A DNA stretch of 64,000 nucleotides from Sutcliffiella horikoshii. GTDB lineage: Bacteria; Bacillota; Bacilli; Bacillales; Bacillaceae_I. The stretch is from assembly GCF_021991925.1 (NCBI RefSeq), contig NZ_RXZI01000004.1, positions 62,001 to 126,000 of the forward strand. The letters are read 5' to 3'. The notes beneath the pieces are model-generated. The model made no database searches, was not told where the DNA came from, and saw nothing but the letters and a program-made list of their open reading frames with translations. Made by a program: the position numbers and the translations under genes. Below are positions 18,560 through 26,588 of the stretch, piece by piece; position 1 is the stretch's first letter; each line of letters starts with the position of its first letter.

Positions 18560-19749
18560 AAGAACTTTATTATGAACTAGACTCCCAGACGTGGTATCAG
18601 AATTTTAACAAAGAAGAAAAGGTGACATTCGGAAAGTACTATTCTGTTCCTTATAAAAAAGAACATGAATCAAACTATCTTAGCCTCCCTTTTCTCCTTA
18701 AAGCTTCTAAAGCTGGCCCTCTTGTCGCCATATTGGCCAGTCCTAACCATGAAGGTTTTGTCGGGAACATCGGATTATTCAAACGTATACAGAAGAGCCT
18801 TCAGCAACAGGGAGGCCTTTCTGTTGTAGTAACCCCAACGAACCTTACGGAAAATGGAATTGAAGGATTTTGCTATCTGCCTCAACATGACCATTGGATA
18901 AAGATGCGTACCCCTCTGCCAGATATTATCTATAATCGCTTATCCCGCTATGAGGACGAAAAGCGATTCCTTGATCAAACAGAGAAGCTTGCATCCCTTT
19001 ATCACATCCCTGTATTCAATCCCCAATTCTTCGATAAATGGGAGCTATACCTGCAGTTGCAGGATAATGAAACATTAAGCCAGCATCTTCCGAAGACCGG
19101 ACTCCTTTCCGAGGAGACGTTAAGCGAATATCTTTCAACCTACCCTTCCGTTTATATTAAGAAGCGGAAAAGCAAGAAAGGAAAAGGAATCTATCTTATC
19201 ATCAGGAATGGAAATACTTATTTAATGAGGACAACTTCCCCCTCGACCGTCCTGTTTCCATCCTTGGGCAAACTTGCTCGCTTCCTTCAAAAGGGTGAGG
19301 CCCTAGATTCCTATATCATTCAAGAAGCTATCTCCACTTTGCCGATGAAAGGCAAGAAATTCGATTACCGAATTTTAGCCCACGCAAATCAAAACCGTTT
19401 TACCATCACCGGTGTCGGAGTTAGGTTAGCAAAAAAACAGCAAGTAACCACCCATGTCCCTGCAGGTGGTGCCATCGTCTCAACAGACGAGCTTCCAGTG
19501 AAAACAGACCATGAGACCATGAATCTTCTGATAAACCATTGTGGAAAACAGCTAAATGCTTTTTATGATGATATTGGAGAATTCTCTGCAGATGTCGGGG
19601 TGACACGTGAAGGAAAGCTTTATATTTTTGAATTAAATGCCAAACCGATGGATTTTGACGAGCCCCCTATCAAGCGGCAGGCGGCTGAAAATATTACCAG
19701 AGTCTTTTATGAGAGAACGAATTATACCAAGCAGGAATCCTCTTCATAA
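18556..19749 (+). CDS. YheC/YheD-family ATP-grasp protein 4, degenerate glycine loop
   Basis: A 397-residue paralogue of genes 1 and 3. The ATP-grasp loop expected as KPxNGSxGxG reads YIKKRKSKKGKGIYL, so the Asn-Gly-Ser is lost and the loop is lysine-rich. Other parts persist: FDYRILAHANQNRF, THVPAGGAI, GEFSADVGVTREGKLYIFELNAKP. ATP binding may be altered or lost. ATG 18556 overlaps the upstream stop (ATGA) and is preceded by GGAGGG, so it is translationally coupled. Whether it is an active enzyme or a partner subunit is open. Confidence 0.8.
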   Translation: MKELYYELDSQTWYQNFNKEEKVTFGKYYSVPYKKEHESNYLSLPFLLKASKAGPLVAILASPNHEGFVGNIGLFKRIQKSLQQQGGLSVVVTPTNLTENGIEGFCYLPQHDHWIKMRTPLPDIIYNRLSRYEDEKRFLDQTEKLASLYHIPVFNPQFFDKWELYLQLQDNETLSQHLPKTGLLSEETLSEYLSTYPSVYIKKRKSKKGKGIYLIIRNGNTYLMRTTSPSTVLFPSLGKLARFLQKGEALDSYIIQEAISTLPMKGKKFDYRILAHANQNRFTITGVGVRLAKKQQVTTHVPAGGAIVSTDELPVKTDHETMNLLINHCGKQLNAFYDDIGEFSADVGVTREGKLYIFELNAKPMDFDEPPIKRQAAENITRVFYERTNYTKQESSS

Positions 19750-19805
19750 TGTAGAATATGGTTATAAGCTATAAATAACCGACACAACAAGGGGAGGAAA
19801 ATTGC

Positions 19806-20018
19806 TTGATTTCACACTTCCAACTTAAACCTTTATATCAAAACAACCAATTACCCGGCTGGCACCTTTCCTTCTTTTATAAAGGTCATGCCGTAAAAGC
19901 CGTTTATCACAAAAACGGTTCGATTGAATGGCCAGAATCGCAAGCTCTTTCCGAAGAGGAAAAACAGGCTGTCGAAGCACAAATCCATGAATTGATGCTG
20001 TTCCATGTCTATGATTGA
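19806..20018 (+). CDS. yheE: YheE-like small protein (DUF5342)
   Basis: A 70-residue soluble protein (ISHFQLKPLYQNNQLPGWHLSFFYKG...) that matches Bacillus YheE in size, style and position after the YheC/YheD genes. Start is TTG 19806 with GGGGAGG eight bases upstream. Function unknown; a sporulation link is suggested by neighbours only. Confidence 0.75.
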   Translation: MISHFQLKPLYQNNQLPGWHLSFFYKGHAVKAVYHKNGSIEWPESQALSEEEKQAVEAQIHELMLFHVYD

Positions 20019-20089
20019 CTGCAAAATTACTTAGATGAAAGAATCATTTCCCCTCCTTAAGATACACTAACAACAAGGAGGGATTCTTT

Positions 20090-20275
20090 ATGTCTGAAAA
20101 GAAAAAAACGTCCAAAGAACCACAATACGAAGGCCGTGACGAATATTTCATGGATGTTGACAGGTATATCAATGAGGGGATGGCTGGCGGAACGGTCTTT
20201 GAACGCGACCGCTACACCAACATCGAAGAGGCCCGCGATCTGAAAAAAGAAGAACCACCTATTGTAAGAAAATAG
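20090..20275 (+). CDS. Small charged protein of unknown function
   Basis: A 61-residue very hydrophilic protein, rich in Lys, Glu, Asp and Arg (SEKKKTSKEPQYEGRDEYF..., ending DLKKEEPPIVRK). Excellent ribosome site AGGAGG seven bases before ATG 20090, so translation is likely. No family recognised. It could be a further small sporulation gene of the yheE region, but nothing in it proves this. The 20276-20713 gap that follows contains a partial repeat, repeat copy B and the promoter region of the next gene. Confidence 0.65.
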   Translation: MSEKKKTSKEPQYEGRDEYFMDVDRYINEGMAGGTVFERDRYTNIEEARDLKKEEPPIVRK

Positions 20276-20388
20276 TTTTGTTATTTTGGTAATCACCGCT
20301 GTTTCTTTCCACAAATGGCTGCGCTTATCCAGAGTGCGCCCTTGAGCCTCCTCGGCAAGCCCTTTATAGTTTGGTTATCTGTTGGAAG

Positions 20389-20576
20389 AGTTGATCTTCG
20401 TTGCAGGAGCTTCGCTTTCCGCGGGCAGTCCGGAAGCCTCCTCGGGCTAACGCCCTGCGGGGTCTTCCATGTCCTTTCCTCCCGCAGGACAAGGAATACT
20501 TCGACAGCGATTCATCGCACGAAGAAAATGCGTTAGCATTTTCTAGGAGTCTTCGCTCCTTCCACTGCGATCAACT
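20389..20576. repeat. Structured dispersed repeat R1, copy B (with internal insert)
   Basis: A 188-bp element with arms AGTTGATC / GATCAACT. The middle stem is GGAAG / CTTCC instead of the TTGAG / CTCAA of copies A and C, both arms changing together. About 60 extra bases sit inside the distal CCCGCAGGA...GGAGTCTTCG arm and include a hairpin AAAATGC-gtta-GCATTTT. Just upstream (about 20327-20362) another fragment, CTTGAGCCTCCTCGGCAAG, looks like a decayed partial copy. Confidence 0.8.
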
Positions 20577-20713
20577 AGAGAATTTCAATATTTTCAGCTT
20601 TGTCTACACACTGAAAGCTCTTCCTTGGAAGAGCTTTGTCTTTGTTTGTCCTGCACACTTCGATATAATGGGAAATAAGCAATCATTAAGCTTTTAAAGA
20701 AGAGGGATAAGAC

Positions 20714-21625
20714 ATGTACAACAAATTAGAGAGAATCTATAAGAACGCACTTATTCAATCACCATCCCCCCACAGTTTTTCACGCTACGTCTGGTTCCTG
20801 ACCCCTGAAAATGACTACTACGGAATTGAAAAAGAGGCGCTGAGTCCAAGGGATATTCTTTTTCTTGAAACATTTCTCAAAAGAGTCGAAGAAAGCCAAC
20901 TTTCCATGACAGGTACGGAAAAGTGGTGGCATGAGTTGTTGTTTCTCCAACAACAACCTGAAAAAGACCTCTTCCACCCACAAAGATCTTTGCGATTTAT
21001 CCATTTTCATTTTTCCGAGCCCCTATCTAATAAGGAAGAATGGAAAGAAGCAATGCTTGCGTTTTTTGACAGTGAAATAGAAATTGTATGGGAAAGCCTG
21101 ACAAGCGGAGTCATCATTGACTTAATGCCAGAAACTAAAGGGGAGGAGTTTGTATCCTTTTCTGATATGGTAGATACGACTGCCACCGATTTTTATGCAA
21201 ATGTTAAGTTGTATATTGGTGCCTATACCAGTTCTCAAGAAGATCTTGCATCTCTGTTTCAATGGGAAGAACGTTGTTTTGCTCTTTCCATGAAAGGAAG
21301 AAAGCAAAGAAGCATCCATACTTTCGAGCACGCCCTCCCTTTTATCGTGACAGAACAGGTAGAAACTGGACATCTCCCTCCCATCAAAAGCATGTTCGGA
21401 ACGATCATGGAAGATGAAAAGGAATTATTACATAGCGTGAAAGTCTATATCGAAAATAATATGAATGTCTCGCTCACCGCAAAAAAGCTTTTCATGCACC
21501 GGAACAGTCTTCAATACCGAATTGATAAATTCATTGAACGAACTGGTATCGATATCAAAAATTTTCAAGGCGCATTGGCAGCCTATTTGGCCATCATTAT
21601 CATGGAAAATGAGCACAAAAGGTAA
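20714..21625 (+). CDS. PucR/CdaR-like transcriptional regulator (YxkF-like)
   Basis: A 303-residue protein whose last 60 residues form the PucR C-terminal HTH: SVKVYIENNMNVSLTAKKLF, MHRNSLQYRIDKFIERTGID, then FQGALAAYLAIIIM. The N-terminal 240 residues lack a recognised sensor motif. It sits directly before msmX, the position of yxkF in B. subtilis, so a role in controlling sugar ABC transport is a fair inference. ATG 20714 follows AAGAGGGA. A weak hairpin-plus-T8 signal (21627-21659) separates it from msmX. Confidence 0.75.
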   Translation: MYNKLERIYKNALIQSPSPHSFSRYVWFLTPENDYYGIEKEALSPRDILFLETFLKRVEESQLSMTGTEKWWHELLFLQQQPEKDLFHPQRSLRFIHFHFSEPLSNKEEWKEAMLAFFDSEIEIVWESLTSGVIIDLMPETKGEEFVSFSDMVDTTATDFYANVKLYIGAYTSSQEDLASLFQWEERCFALSMKGRKQRSIHTFEHALPFIVTEQVETGHLPPIKSMFGTIMEDEKELLHSVKVYIENNMNVSLTAKKLFMHRNSLQYRIDKFIERTGIDIKNFQGALAAYLAIIIMENEHKR

Positions 21626-21626
21626 C

Positions 21627-21659
21627 GTTGCACAAAGACGTGCCTTTTTTTTGTGCAAC
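21627..21659 (+). terminator. Possible weak terminator between the regulator and msmX
   Basis: GCAC / GTGC short stem followed by CTTTTTTTT; alternatively GTTGCACAAA / TTTGTGCAAC forms a longer hairpin containing the T-run in its loop. The two folds are mutually exclusive. Confidence 0.4.
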
Positions 21660-21675
21660 TTGTACATTTACGGAA

Positions 21676-21689
21676 TGTAATCGTTTTCG
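21676..21689 (+). promoter_or_regulatory. cre-like site upstream of msmX
   Basis: TGTAATCGTTTTCG agrees with the catabolite-responsive element TGWAANCGNTNNCW at all but the final position. It lies about 50 bases before the msmX start. Binding by CcpA is inference. Confidence 0.35.
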
Positions 21690-21738
21690 GTACACTGTAA
21701 GCAGATTAAAAAAACGATTTCATTAGGGGGATATAGAT

Positions 21739-22842
21739 ATGGCTGAATTAAAATTAGATCACATTTATAAGGTATATGAAGGTGACGTAACTGCAGTTAA
21801 AGATTTCAATTTACACATTAAAGATAAAGAATTTATCGTATTCGTAGGTCCATCTGGTTGTGGTAAATCCACTACATTACGTATGATCGCGGGTCTTGAG
21901 GAGATTTCCAAAGGGGATTTCGTCATTGATGGAAAAAGAATGAACGATGTTGCGCCGAAAGATCGCGACATTGCGATGGTATTCCAAAACTATGCCCTAT
22001 ATCCACATATGAATGTATATGACAACATGGCATTTGGTTTGAAATTACGTAAATTCCCTAAAGAAGAAATTGATCGTCGCGTGAAAGAAGCAGCGGCAAT
22101 CCTAGGCTTAGAGCAATACCTAGATCGTAAACCAAAAGCATTATCCGGTGGTCAGCGTCAACGTGTGGCATTGGGCCGTGCAATCGTACGTGATGCAAAA
22201 GTATTCTTAATGGATGAGCCTTTATCCAACCTTGATGCAAAGCTTCGTGTTGCGATGCGTGCGGAAATTTCCAAGCTTCACCAACGTCTGCAAACTACTA
22301 CTATTTATGTAACGCATGACCAAACAGAAGCAATGACAATGGCAACACGCCTTGTTGTAATGAAAGATGGGATCATCCAACAGGTTGGTTCTCCGAAGGA
22401 AGTTTACGAGAACCCTGAAAACGTATTCGTAGGTGGGTTCATCGGATCCCCAGCAATGAACTTCTTCAATGGTAAACTAGAGGATGGTTCGTTCACAATC
22501 GGTGAGCAAAAAATTACGGTACCAGAAGGAAAAATGAAAGTACTTCGCGATCAAGGATACGTAGGAAAAGAAATAATCCTTGGAATTCGTCCGGAAGATA
22601 TCCATGATGAGCCTGTATTCATCGAATCATCTGTAGGAAGCACAATCACAGCAGTTATTGAAGTTTCTGAGCTTCTTGGTGCAGAATCTATGTTATACTC
22701 TCAAATTCACGGTCAAGATTTCGTAGCACGTGTTGACTCCCGTACAGATGTGAAGCCTCAACAACAGCTTCAACTTGCGTTGGATATGAACAAATGTCAC
22801 TTCTTCGATCTTGAAACAGAATCTCGCATTCGTTCTAAGTAA
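21739..22842 (+). CDS. msmX: MsmX-like multi-sugar ABC transporter ATPase
   Basis: A 367-residue CUT1-type ATPase. Walker A GPSGCGKSTT (about 37-46), Q-loop VFQNYALYPH, signature LSGGQRQRVALGRAI, Walker B VFLMDEPLSNLDA and H-loop YVTHDQTEAM, followed by a C-terminal TOBE/OB regulatory region from about residue 240. MsmX is a shared ATPase that powers several oligosaccharide importers encoded elsewhere, which fits the absence of permease genes here. ATG 21739 follows AGGGGG. Codon use looks more biased than in neighbouring genes, suggesting high expression. Confidence 0.92.
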   Translation: MAELKLDHIYKVYEGDVTAVKDFNLHIKDKEFIVFVGPSGCGKSTTLRMIAGLEEISKGDFVIDGKRMNDVAPKDRDIAMVFQNYALYPHMNVYDNMAFGLKLRKFPKEEIDRRVKEAAAILGLEQYLDRKPKALSGGQRQRVALGRAIVRDAKVFLMDEPLSNLDAKLRVAMRAEISKLHQRLQTTTIYVTHDQTEAMTMATRLVVMKDGIIQQVGSPKEVYENPENVFVGGFIGSPAMNFFNGKLEDGSFTIGEQKITVPEGKMKVLRDQGYVGKEIILGIRPEDIHDEPVFIESSVGSTITAVIEVSELLGAESMLYSQIHGQDFVARVDSRTDVKPQQQLQLALDMNKCHFFDLETESRIRSK

Positions 22843-22855
22843 TATAGCTAATCTG

Positions 22856-22881
22856 AAACAGGCCCTAACAGGCCTGTTTTT
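22856..22881 (+). terminator. Terminator after msmX
   Basis: Stem AACAGGCC / GGCCTGTT, six-base loop, followed by TTTTTG. Confidence 0.8.
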
Positions 22882-22898
22882 GTCTATTTGAGTCTTGT

Positions 22899-23141
22899 TT
22901 ATTCTTGAATAGTAATAATTTGCTCGTTTTGGCAAACTGCACAACTGATCAGATGGGCACAAACATGGTTTTCCAGACTATTCAGGTCTCCATCCACCAA
23001 CTTTAAAAGGTTTATTTCCATGTAAGCACTATAATCATCCAGATAATCCGTAACTTTTCCTGTATCAATCATCATGCTCCCACAAGAGCCGCACATACCA
23101 GTGTAATTTTCAAATCCATTACATAGCGGACAAATCTCCAT
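22899..23141 (-). CDS. Small double zinc-ribbon-like protein
   Basis: An 80-residue protein with two cysteine clusters: ICPLCNGFENYTGMCGSCGSM at the N-terminus (CxxC...CxxC, a treble-clef or ribbon) and HVCAHLISCAVCQNE near the C-terminus. The acidic middle (DYLDDYSAYMEINLLKLVDGD) links them. Start ATG 23141 follows GGAGGA; further upstream ATGs lack a site. No family recognised. It could bind Zn and nucleic acid or a partner protein. It converges with msmX and is divergent from the SASP gene. Confidence 0.7.
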   Translation of the reverse strand: MEICPLCNGFENYTGMCGSCGSMMIDTGKVTDYLDDYSAYMEINLLKLVDGDLNSLENHVCAHLISCAVCQNEQIITIQE

Positions 23142-23253
23142 AACGGTTCCTCCAATTGCATTCATCTCTGCTTCTTTATAATTTTTACATTTTACCAGTA
23201 AATATCCCACATTCCCCCAAATTTAGATTATCCATAAATTACCTTAAATTAAA

Positions 23254-23284
23254 TGAATAAGGATATTATGAATTTCCTATAATA
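23254..23284 (+). promoter_or_regulatory. Candidate sigma-G-type promoter of the SASP gene
   Basis: TGAATA, a 17-base spacer, then CTATAATA. This resembles forespore sigma-G elements (about GYATR and CATNNTA) but also a weak vegetative promoter. Transcription would begin near 23290, placing the tRNA-like element in the leader. Confidence 0.4.
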
Positions 23285-23306
23285 CAAGTAACAACTTATC
23301 ACCCGA

Positions 23307-23372
23307 TGGACCGAGCCTAGAAGGCAGCAGAATTCTCTGCACTCACTGGTGCAATCCCAGTTGGTCCAGCCA
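23307..23372 (+). ncRNA. tRNA-like cloverleaf in the SASP mRNA leader
   Basis: Sixty-six bases fold like a shortened tRNA. Acceptor arms TGGACCG (307-313) and TGGTCCA (362-368) pair over seven positions (one G-U). The next base G and then CCA (370-372) mimic discriminator and CCA end. ACTGG / CCAGT forms a five-pair T-stem with a seven-base loop TGCAATC (tRNA consensus TTCRANY). A four-base variable region, a GCAGA / TCTGC arm and a short GCCT / AGGC arm complete the cloverleaf. The D and anticodon arms are too short for a decoding tRNA. It lies between the candidate promoter and the SASP start. Confidence 0.55.
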
Positions 23373-23402
23373 AAACTATATTACGAGGAGATGAATCACA
23401 TC

Positions 23403-23603
23403 ATGGCAAGCAGAAACAATTCGTCTAATCAATTAGTAGCACCTGGAGCTCAAGCAGCTATCGACCAAATGAAGTACGAAATCGCAACTGAATTTGGTGT
23501 AAATCTTGGTGCAGACACAACTTCTCGCTCTAACGGATCTGTTGGTGGAGAAATCACTAAGCGTCTAGTTCAAATGGCTGAGCAATCCCTAGGCGGAAGA
23601 TAA
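23403..23603 (+). CDS. sspB: Alpha/beta-type small acid-soluble spore protein
   Basis: A 66-residue protein ([20 protein letters not shown]...) with the two SASP signatures: [20 protein letters not shown], which contains the GPR protease cleavage region around E-F-G, and [13 protein letters not shown] near the C-terminus. Such proteins coat forespore DNA, switch it to A-like form and protect it from UV. GGAG 12 bases before ATG 23403 decides the start; an ATG at 23391 abuts the ribosome site. Symbol given by family and neighbourhood (sspB lies beside yheE in B. subtilis). Confidence 0.92.
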   Translation: MASRNNSSNQLVAPGAQAAIDQMKYEIATEFGVNLGADTTSRSNGSVGGEITKRLVQMAEQSLGGR

Positions 23604-23646
23604 GTAACAGTTTTACTAGTAACAAATAATTTTATATGTATGGCTG

Positions 23647-23676
23647 AAGACACCTCAATTTTTGGGGTGTCTTTCT
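23647..23676 (+). terminator. Terminator after the SASP gene
   Basis: Stem AAGACACC / GGTGTCTT, followed by TCTTAAT. Weak T-tract. Confidence 0.65.
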
Positions 23677-23785
23677 TAATATGGCAAAAAACTATAGCAT
23701 TTAATTTATGGATTATCTTTCAATTTCATGGGGTATAAATATATAGATTTTACGTTTTACATAAATTTGAAGAGGAGGATATTTC

Positions 23786-24178
23786 ATGCATTGGTATTTA
23801 GAAGGTTTTAGAAATTATTTTAACTTTAGTGGGAGAGCTAGAAGAAAAGAGTATTGGATTTTCACACTAGGAAATTTCGTTATATTCTGGCTATCGGCTA
23901 TTTTACTTGTGAGCCTTTTCCCAAATAATGATACACCTGGTGTACTATTCCTATTTGTTTATGGGGTTGTTATGTTTTTACCTAGCCTCTCCATTACCGT
24001 TCGCAGATTGCATGATATCGGAAGAAGCGGTTGGTGGAATTTACTGGCACTTATACCCCTGATTGGCTGGATCCCCATTTTCGTCTTCACTTGCATGGAA
24101 AGTGAATCTGATAATAAGTATGGACCAAATCCAAGGAAGCTTCCTGCTGTCTATAAGGAAGAAACCATTGCCCGTTAG
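23786..24178 (+). CDS. DUF805 membrane protein
   Basis: A 130-residue protein. The start HWYLEGFRNYFNFSGRARRKEYW is the DUF805 entry motif, followed by three TM segments and the signature ITVRRLHDIGRSGWWNLLALIPLIGWI. The end GPNPRKLPAVYKEE is the usual cytoplasmic tail. Found in many bacteria; function unknown. ATG 23786 follows GAGGAGG. A short 60-base gap leads to the FAD oxidoreductase gene, so they may be co-transcribed. Confidence 0.85.
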   Translation: MHWYLEGFRNYFNFSGRARRKEYWIFTLGNFVIFWLSAILLVSLFPNNDTPGVLFLFVYGVVMFLPSLSITVRRLHDIGRSGWWNLLALIPLIGWIPIFVFTCMESESDNKYGPNPRKLPAVYKEETIAR

Positions 24179-24239
24179 ATTAGATAATTACACCTAAATC
24201 ATATACACTATAATTAAAATGATGAAGGTGGCGTTATGG

Positions 24240-25319
24240 TTGAGAATTGTGTTAGTCGGTGGCGGCCATGCACATTTAAAGTGCTTAGCTAGGATAAAAA
24301 TAGAGAATGCCTCATTAAACCATTCCGTTATCCTGATATCCCCAGACCGTTATCAATATTATTCCGGTATGTTTTCCGGATTTACAGAAGGGATTTATTC
24401 GCTCGATGACATCAGGATAGATCTGAAAAACCTGGCAGAACGTGCGGGTATCACTTTTATAGAAGAAAAGGTAGTAAACGTCTCTGTTTATGATAAGACT
24501 TTAACCACGGAAGACGGAGCTATAGTTCCATTTGATGTGGTTTCATTTGACATAGGTTCTAATATGGAGATCCCCCCTTCTTTTGCAGAGTGGTTAATGC
24601 CTATCAAGCCGAATTATCTATTTGCAGAGAAAATCATATCCTATCGGAAAAAGGAATACCCCGTTGTGGTAGGTGGAGGGGCTTCAGGTGTCGAACTCGC
24701 CTTGGCAATGACCGCCTGGCGAAACACGAACGGATATCCTCAAAATGTCACCTTGATTACCTCTTCCACCCCATTACCCTCCTCATCAAGGAAAGCAACG
24801 ACTATAATCAGAAATGTTGCAGCCTCTAAAGGACTCAGGATAATAGAAGGGGATACTGTAAAAGAAATGCATGGCACTCATATCACTACGAAAAATCAGG
24901 TAAATCTCCCTCACTCCCATGTACTGTGGGTAACCGGCCCCAGGGCAAGCGGTATTTTTCATGATAGTCACTTGCCTTGTGATGAAAACGGCTTCCTACT
25001 TGTTAAGAATACGCTCCAAGCGAAGGGGATGCCTTATATTTTTGGAGCAGGAGATTGCATTACAATGGAAAAACACCCACAACTCCCTAAAAACGGCGTT
25101 TATGCGGTAAGACAGGGTGAATTGCTTTGGGAGAATATTACACGATATCTAAAAAAGGAAACATGTCGAACATTCAACCCCCAGCGTCATTTCTTATCCT
25201 TGATTTCCACTGGGAATCAAGAAGCTTTATTTCAATATGCAAATTTCACATTCCACCATAAGATAGCATGGAAGCTAAAACACAAAATAGATGTTGCTTT
25301 CATGCGAAAACATCAATAA
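24240..25319 (+). CDS. FAD/NAD(P)-dependent pyridine nucleotide-disulphide oxidoreductase family protein
   Basis: About 359 residues with two dinucleotide-binding Rossmann motifs: LRIVLVGGGHAHLKCL at the extreme N-terminus (FAD) and YPVVVGGGASGVELALAM near residue 145 (NAD(P)H). IFGAGDCITM near 280 is the FAD-ribityl contact. The GGGHAHL start is typical of NDH-2-like and SelD-associated flavoproteins. No redox-active CxxC pair is seen, so it is not a disulphide reductase; quinone or small-molecule oxidoreduction is likely. I prefer TTG 24240 (GAAGGTGG eight bases upstream) over ATG 24219, since the FAD motif should start the protein. Confidence 0.8.
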   Translation: MRIVLVGGGHAHLKCLARIKIENASLNHSVILISPDRYQYYSGMFSGFTEGIYSLDDIRIDLKNLAERAGITFIEEKVVNVSVYDKTLTTEDGAIVPFDVVSFDIGSNMEIPPSFAEWLMPIKPNYLFAEKIISYRKKEYPVVVGGGASGVELALAMTAWRNTNGYPQNVTLITSSTPLPSSSRKATTIIRNVAASKGLRIIEGDTVKEMHGTHITTKNQVNLPHSHVLWVTGPRASGIFHDSHLPCDENGFLLVKNTLQAKGMPYIFGAGDCITMEKHPQLPKNGVYAVRQGELLWENITRYLKKETCRTFNPQRHFLSLISTGNQEALFQYANFTFHHKIAWKLKHKIDVAFMRKHQ

Positions 25320-25322
25320 TAA

Positions 25323-25349
25323 AGCCCCTTACGTAATAGTAAAGGGCTC
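25323..25349. terminator. Terminator hairpin, left copy of a 27-bp duplication
   Basis: AGCCCCTTAC-gtaata-GTAAAGGGCT forms a hairpin right after the FAD oxidoreductase stop. The same 27 bases recur at 25788-25814 with one mismatch. Confidence 0.7.
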
Positions 25350-25384
25350 GTGTGTAGTAAAGTCCAAAAATGATAAATACCTCT

Positions 25385-25742
25385 AGTTGATCGCAGTGGA
25401 AGGAGCGGAGACTCCTGCGGGAGGAAGGGACAGGGAAGACCCCGCAAGGCGTAGCCGAGGCCACTGAAAAACCCAATAACTTATCGTTCAAATGATTTCT
25501 AGCTGTTAATTGGAGCAATAGGCGCAGACTCCTGCGGGGGGATAGCGACAATCTTGAGACCCCGCAGGGCGCAGCTCGAGGAGGCTCAAGGTCGCCCCGC
25601 GGAAAGCGAAGCCGTTTGCGGAGATTAACAGCGGTGTTAACCAGATTATTAACAATCATTAATTTTTCAGTGGCCTTGGCGTAGCCAGAGGAGGCTTCCG
25701 GACCGCCCGCGGAAAGCGAAGCTCCTGCAACGGAGATCAACT
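25385..25742. repeat. Structured dispersed repeat R1, copy D (interrupted by R2)
   Basis: Outer arms AGTTGATC / GATCAACT and the GGAAG / CTTCC stem identify an R1 element in the opposite orientation to copy B. It is split by the R2 element at 25459-25675; GGCGTAGCC flanks the insert on both sides. A translation read across this region is low-complexity and has no coding support. Confidence 0.85.
25459..25675. mobile_element. MITE-like element R2 nested in R1 copy D
   Basis: A 217-bp element with perfect 13-bp terminal inverted repeats GGCCACTGAAAAA / TTTTTCAGTGGCC. It encloses its own R1-like core (arms GCTGTTAAT / ATTAACAGC, stem TTGAG / CTCAA). GGCGTAGCC occurs just outside both ends, consistent with a target duplication. 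The second copy is at 47370-47539. No transposase gene; it would need one in trans. Confidence 0.8.
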
Positions 25743-25787
25743 GTTTCAACAGTTAACCTAACTAAATTATAGTTTGTCAACAGTCTG

Positions 25788-25814
25788 AGCCCTTTACGTA
25801 ATAGTAAAGGGCTC
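25788..25814. terminator. Terminator hairpin, right copy of the 27-bp duplication
   Basis: AGCCCTTTAC-gtaata-GTAAAGGGCT lies just before the stop of the minus-strand ABC gene at 25829. It is a near-perfect direct repeat of 25323-25349, so the 438 bases between them look like an insertion or duplication event. Confidence 0.75.
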
Positions 25815-25828
25815 TTGTAAATGTAAAA

Positions 25829-26572
25829 TTATACATTACTTTCTATCAAACGCAGAAACTGCTTTGTTCTCACATTTTTGGGATTTTCAAAGATATCCAA
25901 AGGTGTCCCCTGTTCTACTATTTTTCCATCATCCATGAAAATCACTTCATCTGCCACTTCTCTCGCAAACTTCATTTCATGGGTTACAACCACCATTGTC
26001 ATGCCTTCCTGCGCGAGCTCCTTCATCACTCTGAGCACCTCGCCCACTAGTTCCGGATCAAGGGCAGATGTCGGTTCATCAAAGAGCATCACTTTCGGTT
26101 CCATGGCGAGCGCCCTTGCAATTCCTACACGCTGTTGCTGGCCACCAGAAAGCTGAAATGGATAGAAATCAAGCTTGTCTCCAAGCCCCACTTTTTCAAG
26201 AAGCCTACGGGCTCGCTCTTCCACTTTCTTTTTCGCTTCTTTTTTTACTGTAATCGGACCTTCCATCACATTTTGTAAGGCCGTCATATGGGGGAACAGG
26301 TTGTAACCCTGAAACACCATCCCGGTCAATCTTCTAAAGTCAGCTATCCTGCTTGATGAAACTTTAGCAGAAAAGTCCAGAGATTGTCCATCAATCTCCA
26401 CTTTTCCTGATGTTGGTGTCTCTAATATATTCAAGCAACGCAGAAGGGTGGTTTTTCCTGATCCGGACGGACCGATGACCACGACCACCTTCCCTTGCGC
26501 CACATTCAAATCAATTCCTTTTAATACTTTCAATTCTCCAAATTGCTTATATAAGCTCTCTACTGAAATCAT
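25829..26572 (-). CDS. tcyC: Cystine/polar amino acid ABC importer ATPase (TcyC-like)
   Basis: A 247-residue PAAT-family ATPase: Walker [14 protein letters not shown] (about 34-46), [17 protein letters not shown]-loop, signature [15 protein letters not shown], Walker [16 protein letters not shown]-loop [16 protein letters not shown]. Length equals that I recall for B. subtilis TcyC. It is the third gene of a solute-binding protein / permease / ATPase set, 16 bp after the permease gene. Cystine specificity is inferred from subunit lengths and overall resemblance to TcyABC. Confidence 0.8.
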   Translation of the reverse strand: MISVESLYKQFGELKVLKGIDLNVAQGKVVVVIGPSGSGKTTLLRCLNILETPTSGKVEIDGQSLDFSAKVSSSRIADFRRLTGMVFQGYNLFPHMTALQNVMEGPITVKKEAKKKVEERARRLLEKVGLGDKLDFYPFQLSGGQQQRVGIARALAMEPKVMLFDEPTSALDPELVGEVLRVMKELAQEGMTMVVVTHEMKFAREVADEVIFMDDGKIVEQGTPLDIFENPKNVRTKQFLRLIESNV

Positions 26573-26588
26573 CTTTTGAGCTCCTTTA

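Noticed and set aside
20315-20697. Overlapping plus-strand reading frames of 73 and 98 codons
   Set aside because: Both lie within repeat copy B and its partial neighbour; no ribosome site and composition follows the repeat.
25300-25749. A 149-codon minus-strand reading frame
   Set aside because: It runs through the nested R1/R2 repeat; the translation (PRGDLEPPRAAPCGVSRLSL) is the GC-rich repeat read as protein.
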